From contig JALOMS010000084.1 in assembly GCA_025455345.1 (NCBI GenBank), positions 1 to 15,013 on the forward strand: 15,013 bases of DNA, in the 5' to 3' direction. The notes under the pieces were generated by a model. That model saw only the letters and a program-made list of their open reading frames with translations. It was not told the origin of the DNA and did not search any database. Shown here in pieces: positions 1-6,645 of the stretch. A program made the position numbers and the translations under genes. The first letter of the stretch is position 1. Each line of letters opens with the position of its first letter. Source of the DNA: Thermoflexibacter sp. (GTDB lineage Bacteria > Bacteroidota > Bacteroidia > Cytophagales > Thermoflexibacteraceae).

Positions 1-111
1 AGTACGGACGAAACTTATACTGCGCTGATTGGGGAGTTAAGAGAGGCTTTGAAAAAACTTGCCAGCAAAATAGAGCCAAAAGTATATGAATATGAATTTT
101 TGAAGAGATAA
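1..111 (+). CDS. C-terminal fragment of an unidentified protein
   Basis: An open frame runs from the window edge to a TAA at 109-111, giving 36 residues that end in YEYEFLKR. The visible part is charged and looks helical (ELREALKKLASKIEP), which is plausible for a real C-terminus. It is followed by a hairpin (118-152) and converges on the susD gene. The start and most of the gene lie upstream of the window, and I do not recognise a family from this tail. The frame could be fortuitous, but the helical composition and the hairpin after the stop favour a gene end. Confidence 0.5.
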   Translation, partial: STDETYTALIGELREALKKLASKIEPKVYEYEFLKR

Positions 112-117
112 TTATTT

Positions 118-152
118 CCCACTGTTTTAAGTATAACGCTTGAACCAGTGGG
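118..152. other. Inverted repeat (7-bp stem) after the plus-strand gene end
   Basis: CCCACTG at 118-124 is the reverse complement of CAGTGGG at 146-152, with a 21-nt loop. It begins seven bases after the stop of the partial gene at 1-111. No U-run follows on the plus strand, so it is at best a weak terminator or 3'-end-stabilising hairpin for that gene. Confidence 0.35.
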
Positions 153-158
153 AAGCCC

Positions 159-192
159 AAAAAAACAGTCCCTCTGCAAAGCAAAAGGACTG
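159..192 (-). terminator. Rho-independent terminator of the susC-susD operon
   Basis: Read on the minus strand, CAGTCC (187-192) and GGACTG (166-171) form a 6-bp stem with a 15-nt loop that can pair further internally (GC/GC). The stem is followed at once by seven T residues (complement of the A-run 159-165). The position, about 90 bases after the susD stop codon, fits an intrinsic terminator ending the leftward operon. Confidence 0.7.
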
Positions 193-206
193 AAATGTCA
201 ATTTTA

Positions 207-236
207 TAAATCGCAACCGTTTATTGTAGCGATTTA
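207..236. other. 8-bp perfect inverted repeat in the susD 3' region
   Basis: TAAATCGC (207-214) and GCGATTTA (229-236) are perfect reverse complements separated by 14 nt. The pair lies between the susD stop and the terminator at 159-192, so it would be a hairpin in the 3' untranslated part of the susC-susD transcript. There is no U-run on either side. A stabilising role is possible but not shown. Confidence 0.4.
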
Positions 237-278
237 CGTTATTAATAAATACTTAGTATAGAAAAGTCCTTCAAAACC

Positions 279-1937
279 CTAATATCCTGCATTCTGCGGA
301 AAGTTAGTAGCTCCACCCTCTGTCAAATCTATTTGAGATTGGGGAATAGGTCGCCTTACGTGGAAATCTTTGATACCAGGTGCCGCTTGTGGGTTATATC
401 TTGTTACCCTTTCTAAAAGTTTCCCTGTGCGTACCAAGTCGAACCAACGCAACTGCTCTCCCATCATTTCTCTTTCTTTTTCATCTAAAATAAAATCTAT
501 ATTCACTTGGCTTGCAGTGATTTCCATGGCGCGCTCCCTACCGGGAAACGCTCCTCTACGGCGAACTACGTTAAGGAAAGTTGCCGCTTCGGAGGTATTG
601 CCTGTGTACATTGCCGCTTCTGCCGCTATCAGGTAGGTTTCTGCCAATCGGAATGCCAAAAAGTCCCTTGACCCCTCAAAAGTGGTGCGGTCTGGTCGGG
701 TAGTGTCCAAGAATTTGGTCAAAGTAGGAAACCATCTTTCAGAATAACGACTTGGCGTAATCACCAAATATGGTCTTCTCAAAATCTCTGCTTGGCTTAG
801 TTCTCTGCTGGGGAGGTGAATAGCGGTATCGCCAGAATTGAACGTAACATTGCGTCCATCTACTGCAAAAGTACCAGGACGATTGGAGAAGAAAGTCATC
901 TTAAAGGTTTTTTCATAACGAGCGTCATTTGCTCTATCCCAAAGACTTAGACCAAAATCTGTGGGTCTGAAACGCTTGAAAGGGCGACCGTTCACGATGT
1001 CCCTCTGCATACCAGGGAGTACGTCATATTCCATGATAAAAAATACGTGTGCATTATTGCCTGAATTTGTACCGTTACCTGCTTGGAAGTTGGTAAGCGG
1101 GTCTGTGGTGTATTGCACTGACCAAATCACCTCATCATTGATTTCTCCTGCGCCTTGCTCAAACACTTTTGCAAAATCGGGTAATAGCTTGAAAGCGTAG
1201 TTGTTAATCACGCCTTTTGCCAATTGGAGGGCTTTGGCATAGTCATCATTTGCTTTTGCCTCAGAAGTTGCCTTAGTCAAGTAAACCCTTGCCAACAAAT
1301 GCTCTGCGGCAGGTTTGGTAGCGCGTCCCCAATCCGTGCGTTTAGGGTCTGCTTCTAACTTCGGAATTGCTGATTCTAAGTCTTTTACGATTGCGTCATA
1401 GATGTCTTTGATAGACGCACGGCTTGCTTTATTCACAATTTCACGATTTTCTGATAAAGTCAAATGCACGCCGCCAAACATCTGCACCAAGATAAAATAA
1501 TGGTGCGCCCTGATAAACTTTGCTTCTGCCACTCTGCGGTCTTTGGTAACTTGGTCGATGTTAGGGATTTTGTCTGCCCTATCTACTACGGCATTGGCGG
1601 CATTGATAGCACGATAAAACTCCGTCCAAACTTCGTTGGTAAGTGGGTTACGAGCGTCTAACTGTGCAGTATAATCATTGAAAAACTTGAAACTGCCGTC
1701 TGCGCCTCTGGTGTAAGTATCTGTGCCAAAAACAGTCATGGACATTCCTCTTTCTGTTCCATAATAAGCTCTAAATGAGGAATATGCGGCTTTTAATGCG
1801 TCCTCGAAGCCAGAGCGAGTATTAAAATAGCCATCGCTTACATTGGAAATCATTTCTTCTTCCAAAAACTTTTTCCCACAAGAGGAAATTACAAATAGGG
1901 AAAAAATAAAGATTAAATATATTTTTAAGTATTTCAT
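279..1937 (-). CDS. SusD/RagB-family outer-membrane nutrient-binding lipoprotein
   Basis: This surface lipoprotein caps the SusC channel and captures an extracellular nutrient, usually a glycan. I start it at the ATG at 1937 (552 aa); a TTG two codons earlier is possible but less likely. Residues 1-20 form a lipoprotein signal (hydrophobic stretch, then lipobox VISSC with Cys20), giving an acylated CGKKFLEEE N-terminus. The N-terminal half holds the TPR-like helices typical of SusD (around 110-160, with the AKFIRAHHYFILVQMFGG segment). The C-terminal RagB/SusD region carries AETYLIAAEA (about 432-441) and the family hallmark DEKEREMMGEQLRWFDL (about 485-501). Length is normal for the family. 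It follows susC in the same operon after a repeat-rich 164-nt gap and ends at the terminator 159-192. The ligand cannot be read from the sequence, and no glycoside hydrolase is nearby to hint at one. Confidence 0.96.
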   Translation of the reverse strand: MKYLKIYLIFIFSLFVISSCGKKFLEEEMISNVSDGYFNTRSGFEDALKAAYSSFRAYYGTERGMSMTVFGTDTYTRGADGSFKFFNDYTAQLDARNPLTNEVWTEFYRAINAANAVVDRADKIPNIDQVTKDRRVAEAKFIRAHHYFILVQMFGGVHLTLSENREIVNKASRASIKDIYDAIVKDLESAIPKLEADPKRTDWGRATKPAAEHLLARVYLTKATSEAKANDDYAKALQLAKGVINNYAFKLLPDFAKVFEQGAGEINDEVIWSVQYTTDPLTNFQAGNGTNSGNNAHVFFIMEYDVLPGMQRDIVNGRPFKRFRPTDFGLSLWDRANDARYEKTFKMTFFSNRPGTFAVDGRNVTFNSGDTAIHLPSRELSQAEILRRPYLVITPSRYSERWFPTLTKFLDTTRPDRTTFEGSRDFLAFRLAETYLIAAEAAMYTGNTSEAATFLNVVRRRGAFPGRERAMEITASQVNIDFILDEKEREMMGEQLRWFDLVRTGKLLERVTRYNPQAAPGIKDFHVRRPIPQSQIDLTEGGATNFPQNAGY

Positions 1938-1964
1938 AATCAATCAATTTTAATATTTTTTAAT

Positions 1965-2027
1965 GTTCCTTGTTTTTAGTTCAAAGTTCCTTGTTTAAGG
2001 TTTGAAGTTTCGTGTTCAAAGTTTGAA
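1965..2027. repeat. Degenerate 21-bp tandem repeat, three units, in the susC-susD gap
   Basis: Three units of 21 bp can be laid out at 1965-1985, 1986-2006 and 2007-2027. Units 1 and 2 share the exact core GTTCCTTGTTT; unit 3 has GTTTCGTGTTC. Units 2 and 3 both end in GTTTGAA. The array lies in the transcribed gap between susC and susD. No hairpin or open frame explains it. Confidence 0.6.
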
Positions 2028-2059
2028 TACAAGTTTAGAATCAATCATTTGAATTTTAC

Positions 2060-2101
2060 AACTCATAATTCATAATTTACAACTCATAACTCATAACTCA
2101 T
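2060..2101. repeat. Heptanucleotide tandem repeat (AACTCAT)6 abutting the susC stop codon
   Basis: Six consecutive 7-bp units fill this stretch: AACTCAT, AATTCAT, AATTTAC, then AACTCAT three times. The last unit ends at 2101 and the susC stop codon occupies 2102-2104, so the array begins directly after the gene on the transcribed (minus) strand, where the unit reads ATGAGTT. A related array of the same period sits at 12861-12902. Heptamer arrays of this kind resemble the short tandemly repeated repetitive sequences described in cyanobacteria; the function here is unknown. Confidence 0.75.
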
Positions 2102-5100
2102 TTAAAACCTCACATTCACCCCAAATAATAACAAGCTCGAACTTGGCGTATCACCCCCGATTTGTGCGGCATTCTCCCTGTTGTTTGCTCTTGTACCAGC
2201 TACTTCGGGGTCTATGCCCTTGTGCTTCTGGCGATAAGGTGCAAAAATGAAGGGCTGTTGCGCGCTTGCATATAGGCGCAAAGATTCCACACCCCACTTG
2301 GTAAGTAAGGAAGATTTGAAGTTGTATCCCACAGCAATATTTCTTATTTTGACAAAAGAGCCATCAAAAAAGGACAAGGTCGAGCCATAAATAGGGAACT
2401 CTTGGTTTTGGTTAGGTCTTGGATTTGCGTTAGTAGGATTGTTGGGAGTCCAATAATCCACGTCTAAGTTGTTGTAACGACCAAAAAGCGTATTGTTATC
2501 AGAGTGGAACAAACTGCGAATCATGCCTCCCATGCGCGCAAAAGCAAAAATAGAAAGGTCAAAACCCTTGTATTCAAAGCGATTGGTCAAGCCTCCACTC
2601 CATCTTGGTACATCAGAACCCAAGATAATGCGGTCGTCAGAGTTAATTCTTCCATCGCCATTTTGGTCTTTTACTTTGATTTGTCCTGGTACTTGGAAAA
2701 ACCTTTTTGCCTCGTCCAATTCATTAGTTTGCCAAATTCCTACTTTCTCGTAGTCAAAAAATACCGTTACAGGTTGCCCAATAAACCACAAATTTCCTAT
2801 GTCATCTTTGCCATTTCCGTAGAGGTCGACTATCTGCTCTTTATTGGCAAATACATTGATGTCCGTAGTCCATTTGAAACCGTCTTGGTTGTCAAAATTT
2901 ACCGTAGAAAGCGTCAATTCTATCCCGCGATTTCTGGTAGCTCCTATGTTCTGCGTTACACTTGTAAATCCGCTTGTTACAGGTAATTGCCTTGCCAAAA
3001 GTAGGTCGGTGGTGTTGGTTACATAATACTCGATAGAGCCTGAAATGCGGTCATTGAAAAAGCCAAAATCCAAACCAAAGTTCATAGAAGAGGAAGTTTC
3101 CCAGCGCAAATCGGAATTAGGAATTGCATTGGGGCGATAACCAAATGCGCCAGCCGTGCCAAAGGCATAGACCGTTCTTGCCAAGCCGCCTTGTGTTTGG
3201 TAAGGGTTAATTGCCTGATTGCCTGTTTTTCCGTAACTTGCTCTTAATTTTAGATTAGAAACCACATTGCTATTTTTCAAAAAATCCTCATTAGAAATGT
3301 TCCAACCTACTGCTACCGAAGGAAATAGGCTATATTTTTTACCTTCTGCCAAACGCGAAGAACCATCTATCCTTGCGGTCAAGGTAAGCAAATATTTGTT
3401 GTTGTAACCATAGTTTACCCTGCCCATGTAGGACTGCAAAGCCCACTCTGAAAGGTTGCTACCTACGCCTTCTATAACCGTAGCCGCCCCTGTGTTGAAA
3501 AATTCTTGGGTTTCTGCGGGTATGCCTCTCACTCTGGTATCAAAGTATTCATCGCGATTTTGTTGGACAGAGTGGAGTGCCGTAACATTCAGATTATGAA
3601 CCTCTCTGAATGTTTTTTGATAGGTCAAAATATTTTCCAAAGTATAATTAAAGGTCGTAAACTGCTGTGTACGTGCGGTAGGGTCGCCGCCTCTGCGCGC
3701 ATTGGTTTGGCTACCTGTGAACTGACCATAGCGGCGGAACTGCAAATCGGGACCAAAGTTCATGCGATAAGTCAGCCCGTCCGTAATTTTCAACTCTGCA
3801 TAAATGCTATTGAAAATACGTGTTCTGACATTTTCATCGAGGATTGCGCCCTCCACAATTTCTGCTAAGGGATTGGTTCTCAATCCGTCTGTGGTAGGTA
3901 AGAAAATTAAGTTTCCGTTTTGGTCGTAAGGAACGCCAAGTGGATTCTCTGCCAAAGCACCACCGATGGGGTTAAAGTTTTCTCCATTTCTGATGTTGTA
4001 AGAGAAAAGAGTAGATGTACCTATTTTAATGCGTTTGGTCAATTGGTGGTCTATGTTTACTCTGAAAGTATAACGTTTGAAATCTTGATTATAAACAATA
4101 CCTTTTTCGTTGAAATAGTTGGTGGTGATGGCAAATTGGGTTTTATCCGAGCCACCCATGATTCCTAACTGATGACTGTGCTGTAAGCCACTGCGAATCA
4201 GCAAGGAAGGATAATCTGTGCTTCTGCCTTGGGCAATCGATTCTAACTCTACTGCCTCAAAAAGTCTGCGGTCTGCCGCAGGGTCTGTGCCACCTGCGGG
4301 ATAAGTGCCTACTGCTCTGCGAGATTCTCTTTTAAACTCGGCAAACTGCGCTCCGTCCATCATGTCTATCCTACCAAGTGTTTGAGAAACACCTACGTAT
4401 CCATCATAATTGATGGTACTTTTTCCTGATTTTCCTCTTTGGGTGGTGATGATAATGACCCCATTTGCACCACGTGAGCCGTAGATAGCCGTAGCAGAGG
4501 CATCTTTTAACACTTCCATAGAAGCAATATCTTGGGGGTTGATGTCGCCAATACCACCCGCAAGCGGAATCCCATCAACTACATAGAGCGGGTCATTTCC
4601 TGCTGAAAATGAGCGTCTTCCTCGTATTCTTACGGTGGGTTCGGAGCCAGGGCGATTATTACTTGCCACGATGTCCACCCCTGCGGCGCGCCCTTGCAAA
4701 GCTTGCTGTACGCTTCGGACAGGCAATTCGGAGATTTCCTTCGAAGAAACAGAGGAAATCGCTCCTGTTAGTTGGCTTTTACTTTGAGAACCATAACCCA
4801 CAACTACAATGTCTTGTAGCGTTTTGGTATCAGGAACGAGTGCGATGTTTATTTCAGATTGAGTTCCTACGGCGATTTCTTGGGATACAAAGCCAACGTA
4901 AGAAATCACCAAAATTGCATTTTCAGAGGAAACATTAATAGCAAATTTCCCTTCTGCGTCAGTGATAGAGCCTGCTTGCGTACCTTTCACCAAGACGTTT
5001 ACCCCAGGGATACCCTGCCCGTCTTCGGTGGAAGTAATTTTTCCTTTGACTTGCCTGCCTTGCGCCCAAAGCAAACAAAATGATAGCATGACAAATAGGA

Positions 5101-5128
5101 TTGTCAAGAGTAATTTGTTCATTTTCAT
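2102..5128 (-). CDS. SusC/RagA-family TonB-linked outer-membrane transporter
   Basis: This 1008-aa TonB-dependent channel imports large nutrients across the outer membrane together with its SusD partner encoded just downstream. Residues 1-23 form a signal peptide ending in LLWAQ. A carboxypeptidase-D regulatory-like beta domain follows (about 25-100: GIPGVNVLVKGT, GSITDAEGKF, ISYVGF). A TonB-box-like segment DIVVVGYGSQSK lies at 106-117. The plug domain (about 120-235) has the family signatures RIRGRRSFSAGNDPLYVVDG and ASATAIYGSRGANGVIIITT. The rest is a beta-barrel ending in an aromatic residue (NVRF), as outer-membrane proteins usually do. Length is typical for SusC. I use the ATG at 5128; the ATG at 5122 (MNKLLL) would serve equally. 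The gene is the first of the operon and diverges from the LacI-type regulator, which is its likely controller. The substrate is unknown. Confidence 0.97.
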   Translation of the reverse strand: MKMNKLLLTILFVMLSFCLLWAQGRQVKGKITSTEDGQGIPGVNVLVKGTQAGSITDAEGKFAINVSSENAILVISYVGFVSQEIAVGTQSEINIALVPDTKTLQDIVVVGYGSQSKSQLTGAISSVSSKEISELPVRSVQQALQGRAAGVDIVASNNRPGSEPTVRIRGRRSFSAGNDPLYVVDGIPLAGGIGDINPQDIASMEVLKDASATAIYGSRGANGVIIITTQRGKSGKSTINYDGYVGVSQTLGRIDMMDGAQFAEFKRESRRAVGTYPAGGTDPAADRRLFEAVELESIAQGRSTDYPSLLIRSGLQHSHQLGIMGGSDKTQFAITTNYFNEKGIVYNQDFKRYTFRVNIDHQLTKRIKIGTSTLFSYNIRNGENFNPIGGALAENPLGVPYDQNGNLIFLPTTDGLRTNPLAEIVEGAILDENVRTRIFNSIYAELKITDGLTYRMNFGPDLQFRRYGQFTGSQTNARRGGDPTARTQQFTTFNYTLENILTYQKTFREVHNLNVTALHSVQQNRDEYFDTRVRGIPAETQEFFNTGAATVIEGVGSNLSEWALQSYMGRVNYGYNNKYLLTLTARIDGSSRLAEGKKYSLFPSVAVGWNISNEDFLKNSNVVSNLKLRASYGKTGNQAINPYQTQGGLARTVYAFGTAGAFGYRPNAIPNSDLRWETSSSMNFGLDFGFFNDRISGSIEYYVTNTTDLLLARQLPVTSGFTSVTQNIGATRNRGIELTLSTVNFDNQDGFKWTTDINVFANKEQIVDLYGNGKDDIGNLWFIGQPVTVFFDYEKVGIWQTNELDEAKRFFQVPGQIKVKDQNGDGRINSDDRIILGSDVPRWSGGLTNRFEYKGFDLSIFAFARMGGMIRSLFHSDNNTLFGRYNNLDVDYWTPNNPTNANPRPNQNQEFPIYGSTLSFFDGSFVKIRNIAVGYNFKSSLLTKWGVESLRLYASAQQPFIFAPYRQKHKGIDPEVAGTRANNRENAAQIGGDTPSSSLLLFGVNVRF

Positions 5129-5252
5129 TATTTACTGCTTAGTTCAATTAAAAAAATTTGTAAAGTTCATCTTTTGAAGACTTAGGAAGTATTGCTGATT
5201 GAAGGAAATAACCTCTATCAAATTTGTAAAAAATAGTTAAACTTTTAGCAGT

Positions 5253-5318
5253 TTTATAGTAAAATATTTACGAAAACATTTTCGTAAATATTTTTAACTT
5301 TACTATAAATTTTCGTAA
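5253..5318. promoter_or_regulatory. Candidate LacI-family operator palindrome upstream of susC
   Basis: AAAATATTTACGAAAA (5261-5276) and its exact reverse complement (5279-5294) flank a 2-bp centre, CA. The core ACGAAAACATTTTCGT (5270-5285) follows the layout of LacI/PurR-family operators (PurR: ACGCAAACGTTTGCGT-like). Outer arms TTTATAGTAAA (5253-5263) and TTTACTATAAA (5299-5309) extend the symmetry, offset by a few bases. A further half-site TTTTCGTAA lies at 5310-5318, 31 bp from the equivalent base in the main site, which would put it on the same DNA face. The site is about 140 bp before the susC start and about 215 bp before the divergent LacI-type gene, so that protein is the natural candidate to bind it. 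The assignment rests on motif resemblance and position only. Confidence 0.6.
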
Positions 5319-5384
5319 TCCTTTTATTAGTTTTAAAATAGAGAAAGTTGTTTGTGAAAACACAAACAATGGCGAAGTAATTAG

Positions 5385-5449
5385 ACTCAATCAAAAGTGG
5401 TTTTATTAATTTGTCAGACACCTCAAAGGTGTCTGACAAGTTTAAGACC
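5385..5449 (-). repeat. Dispersed palindromic repeat, copy 1 (MITE/REP-like)
   Basis: The core is a perfect 13-bp inverted repeat, TTGTCAGACACCT (5411-5423) and AGGTGTCTGACAA (5427-5439), around a 3-nt CAA loop. The flank 5385-5423 recurs in reverse complement at 10891-10929 with 38 of 39 bases matching (the difference is at 5417 versus 10897). The other flank (5427-5449) resembles the reverse complement of 10726-10750. The element therefore has two copies in opposite orientation around a ~5.5-kb segment. A hairpin this strong next to a gene start could also stop stray transcription. It lies in the 370-bp gap between susC and the LacI-type gene, which otherwise holds only the operator and AT-rich sequence. 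Confidence 0.7.
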
Positions 5450-5463
5450 TAAAACCAATTAAC

Positions 5464-5491
5464 TTTTAGTAATTGATAATTAGTAATTTGC
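5464..5491. repeat. Short heptamer-phased repeat before the LacI-type gene
   Basis: Four 7-bp steps, TTTTAGT, AATTGAT, AATTAGT, AATTTGC, share the phase and AAT-starting pattern of the arrays at 2060-2101 and 12861-12902, but with more divergence. The stretch ends eight bases before the ATG at 5499, so it lies in the 5' leader or promoter of the regulator gene. It may be chance in AT-rich DNA. Confidence 0.3.
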
Positions 5492-5498
5492 ATTTTTA

Positions 5499-6512
5499 AT
5501 GTCAAAAGTAAATTTAAAAACCTTAGCGGCAGAGTTAGGGGTTTCAGTATCAACTGTTTCGAAGGCATTGCAAAATAGTTACGAAATCAGTGAAGAAACC
5601 AAACAGAGAGTAGTTACGTTGGCAAAGCAACGCAACTTTCGCCCTAATGTGTATGCAAGTAGCCTAAGAAGACAGCAAACTCGCACAATTGCAGTAATTG
5701 TGCCTGAGATTGCTAATAATTTCTTTGCTTTTGCAATTAATGGTATAGAAGAAATAGCACAAGAAAATGATTATCATGTACTTATCTATCTCACACACGA
5801 CAGTTACGAAAAGGAAGTCAGTATTTGCGAACACTTGCAAAGCGGAAGAATTGATGGTGTGCTGATGTCAGTAAGTACAGAAACGAATGATTATGAACAC
5901 ATTGCCAAACTCATGGACAAAGGGATTTTGCTGGTATTTTTCGACCGAGTGCGCCACGAAATAGAAACCGCCAAAGTTACTACGGACGATTTTGTGAGTG
6001 GGTTGAATGCCACCGAACACTTGATAGAGCAGGGGGCAAAGCGAATCGCTTATCTTTCTCTTTCTTCCAAACTTTCCATAGATAACAAACGCAAGGCGGG
6101 CTACATGGAGGCTTTGCTGAAACACAACATTGAATTTGACCCAAATTTAGTCGTTGCTTGCGGAAATCAGCAACATGAAGCATATCAGAGAATCAAAGAG
6201 TTATTGACTTCGCCGAATCGCACTGACGCTGTTTTTGCTTCGGTCGAGAAATTAGCAACAGAAACTTACATGGTTTGCCAAGAACTTGGACTGAAAATAC
6301 CTAACGACTTGAAAGTCATCTGCTTTTCCAATACCACAATTGCCTCTTTGCTGAATCCATCGCTTTCTACCGTAGTCCAACCTGCCTTTGAGATAGGCAA
6401 GCAAGCGGCAAATATTCTATTCCAGCATTTAGAGCGCAAAAATATCAGTATCCTTAATGAAAATATTATTCTCAAATCTGTCTTGGTAGCGCGGGAGTCG
6501 ACAGGATGTTAA
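5499..6512 (+). CDS. LacI-family transcriptional regulator
   Basis: This 337-aa cytoplasmic DNA-binding regulator should repress or activate its target until it senses a small ligand, usually a sugar. The N-terminus is a LacI-type helix-turn-helix (about 4-48; LKTLAAELGVSVSTVSKALQ), then the hinge (about 49-59, NVYASSLRRQQT) with the A-x-x-L pattern whose Leu inserts into the minor groove. Residues from about 62 on form the periplasmic-binding-protein-like sensor domain (TIAVIVPEIANNFFAFAING, GRIDGVLMS, LLVFFDRV), complete to the usual end. Length is normal for the family. The gene diverges from susC-susD with a palindromic LacI-like site between them, so I infer it controls uptake of the substrate of that transporter and possibly its own gene. 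The effector cannot be predicted. No strong ribosome-binding site is visible before the ATG, which is usual in Bacteroidota. Confidence 0.97.
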   Translation: MSKVNLKTLAAELGVSVSTVSKALQNSYEISEETKQRVVTLAKQRNFRPNVYASSLRRQQTRTIAVIVPEIANNFFAFAINGIEEIAQENDYHVLIYLTHDSYEKEVSICEHLQSGRIDGVLMSVSTETNDYEHIAKLMDKGILLVFFDRVRHEIETAKVTTDDFVSGLNATEHLIEQGAKRIAYLSLSSKLSIDNKRKAGYMEALLKHNIEFDPNLVVACGNQQHEAYQRIKELLTSPNRTDAVFASVEKLATETYMVCQELGLKIPNDLKVICFSNTTIASLLNPSLSTVVQPAFEIGKQAANILFQHLERKNISILNENIILKSVLVARESTGC

Positions 6513-6645
6513 ATAATAAAGCCTATTCTTTACTACTGTTCCTACAAAGTTTTTAATACATTCAATCTTTTTGATAGAAAGCATTTAGTTTTCCATTTTC
6601 CTTGCTAATTTTAAGTGTTTAATCATAAATTGATGTTGCCTAAGC

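Noticed and set aside
2060..2101. CRISPR-like array at the tandem repeats
   Set aside because: The units are 7 bp with no spacers, and no cas genes are present, so this is a simple tandem repeat.
3506..3868. Plus-strand open frame of 120 codons inside susC
   Set aside because: It is antisense to a clearly coding SusC barrel region, its protein looks like no family, and it is fully explained as a shadow frame.
5254..5439. A 61-codon minus-strand open frame in the susC-lacI gap
   Set aside because: It runs through the operator palindrome and the dispersed repeat, has low-complexity composition and no recognisable domain, so it is a chance frame.
5481..5490. TAGTAATTTG as a -7 promoter element for the LacI-type gene
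   Set aside because: The spacing does not fit TAnnTTTG exactly, and it would leave almost no leader before the ATG at 5499.
5804..5812. TTACGAAAA operator half-site inside the LacI-type coding sequence
   Set aside because: It is a single half-site encoding normal residues (Ser-Tyr-Glu-Lys) in the gene, with no facing partner arm.
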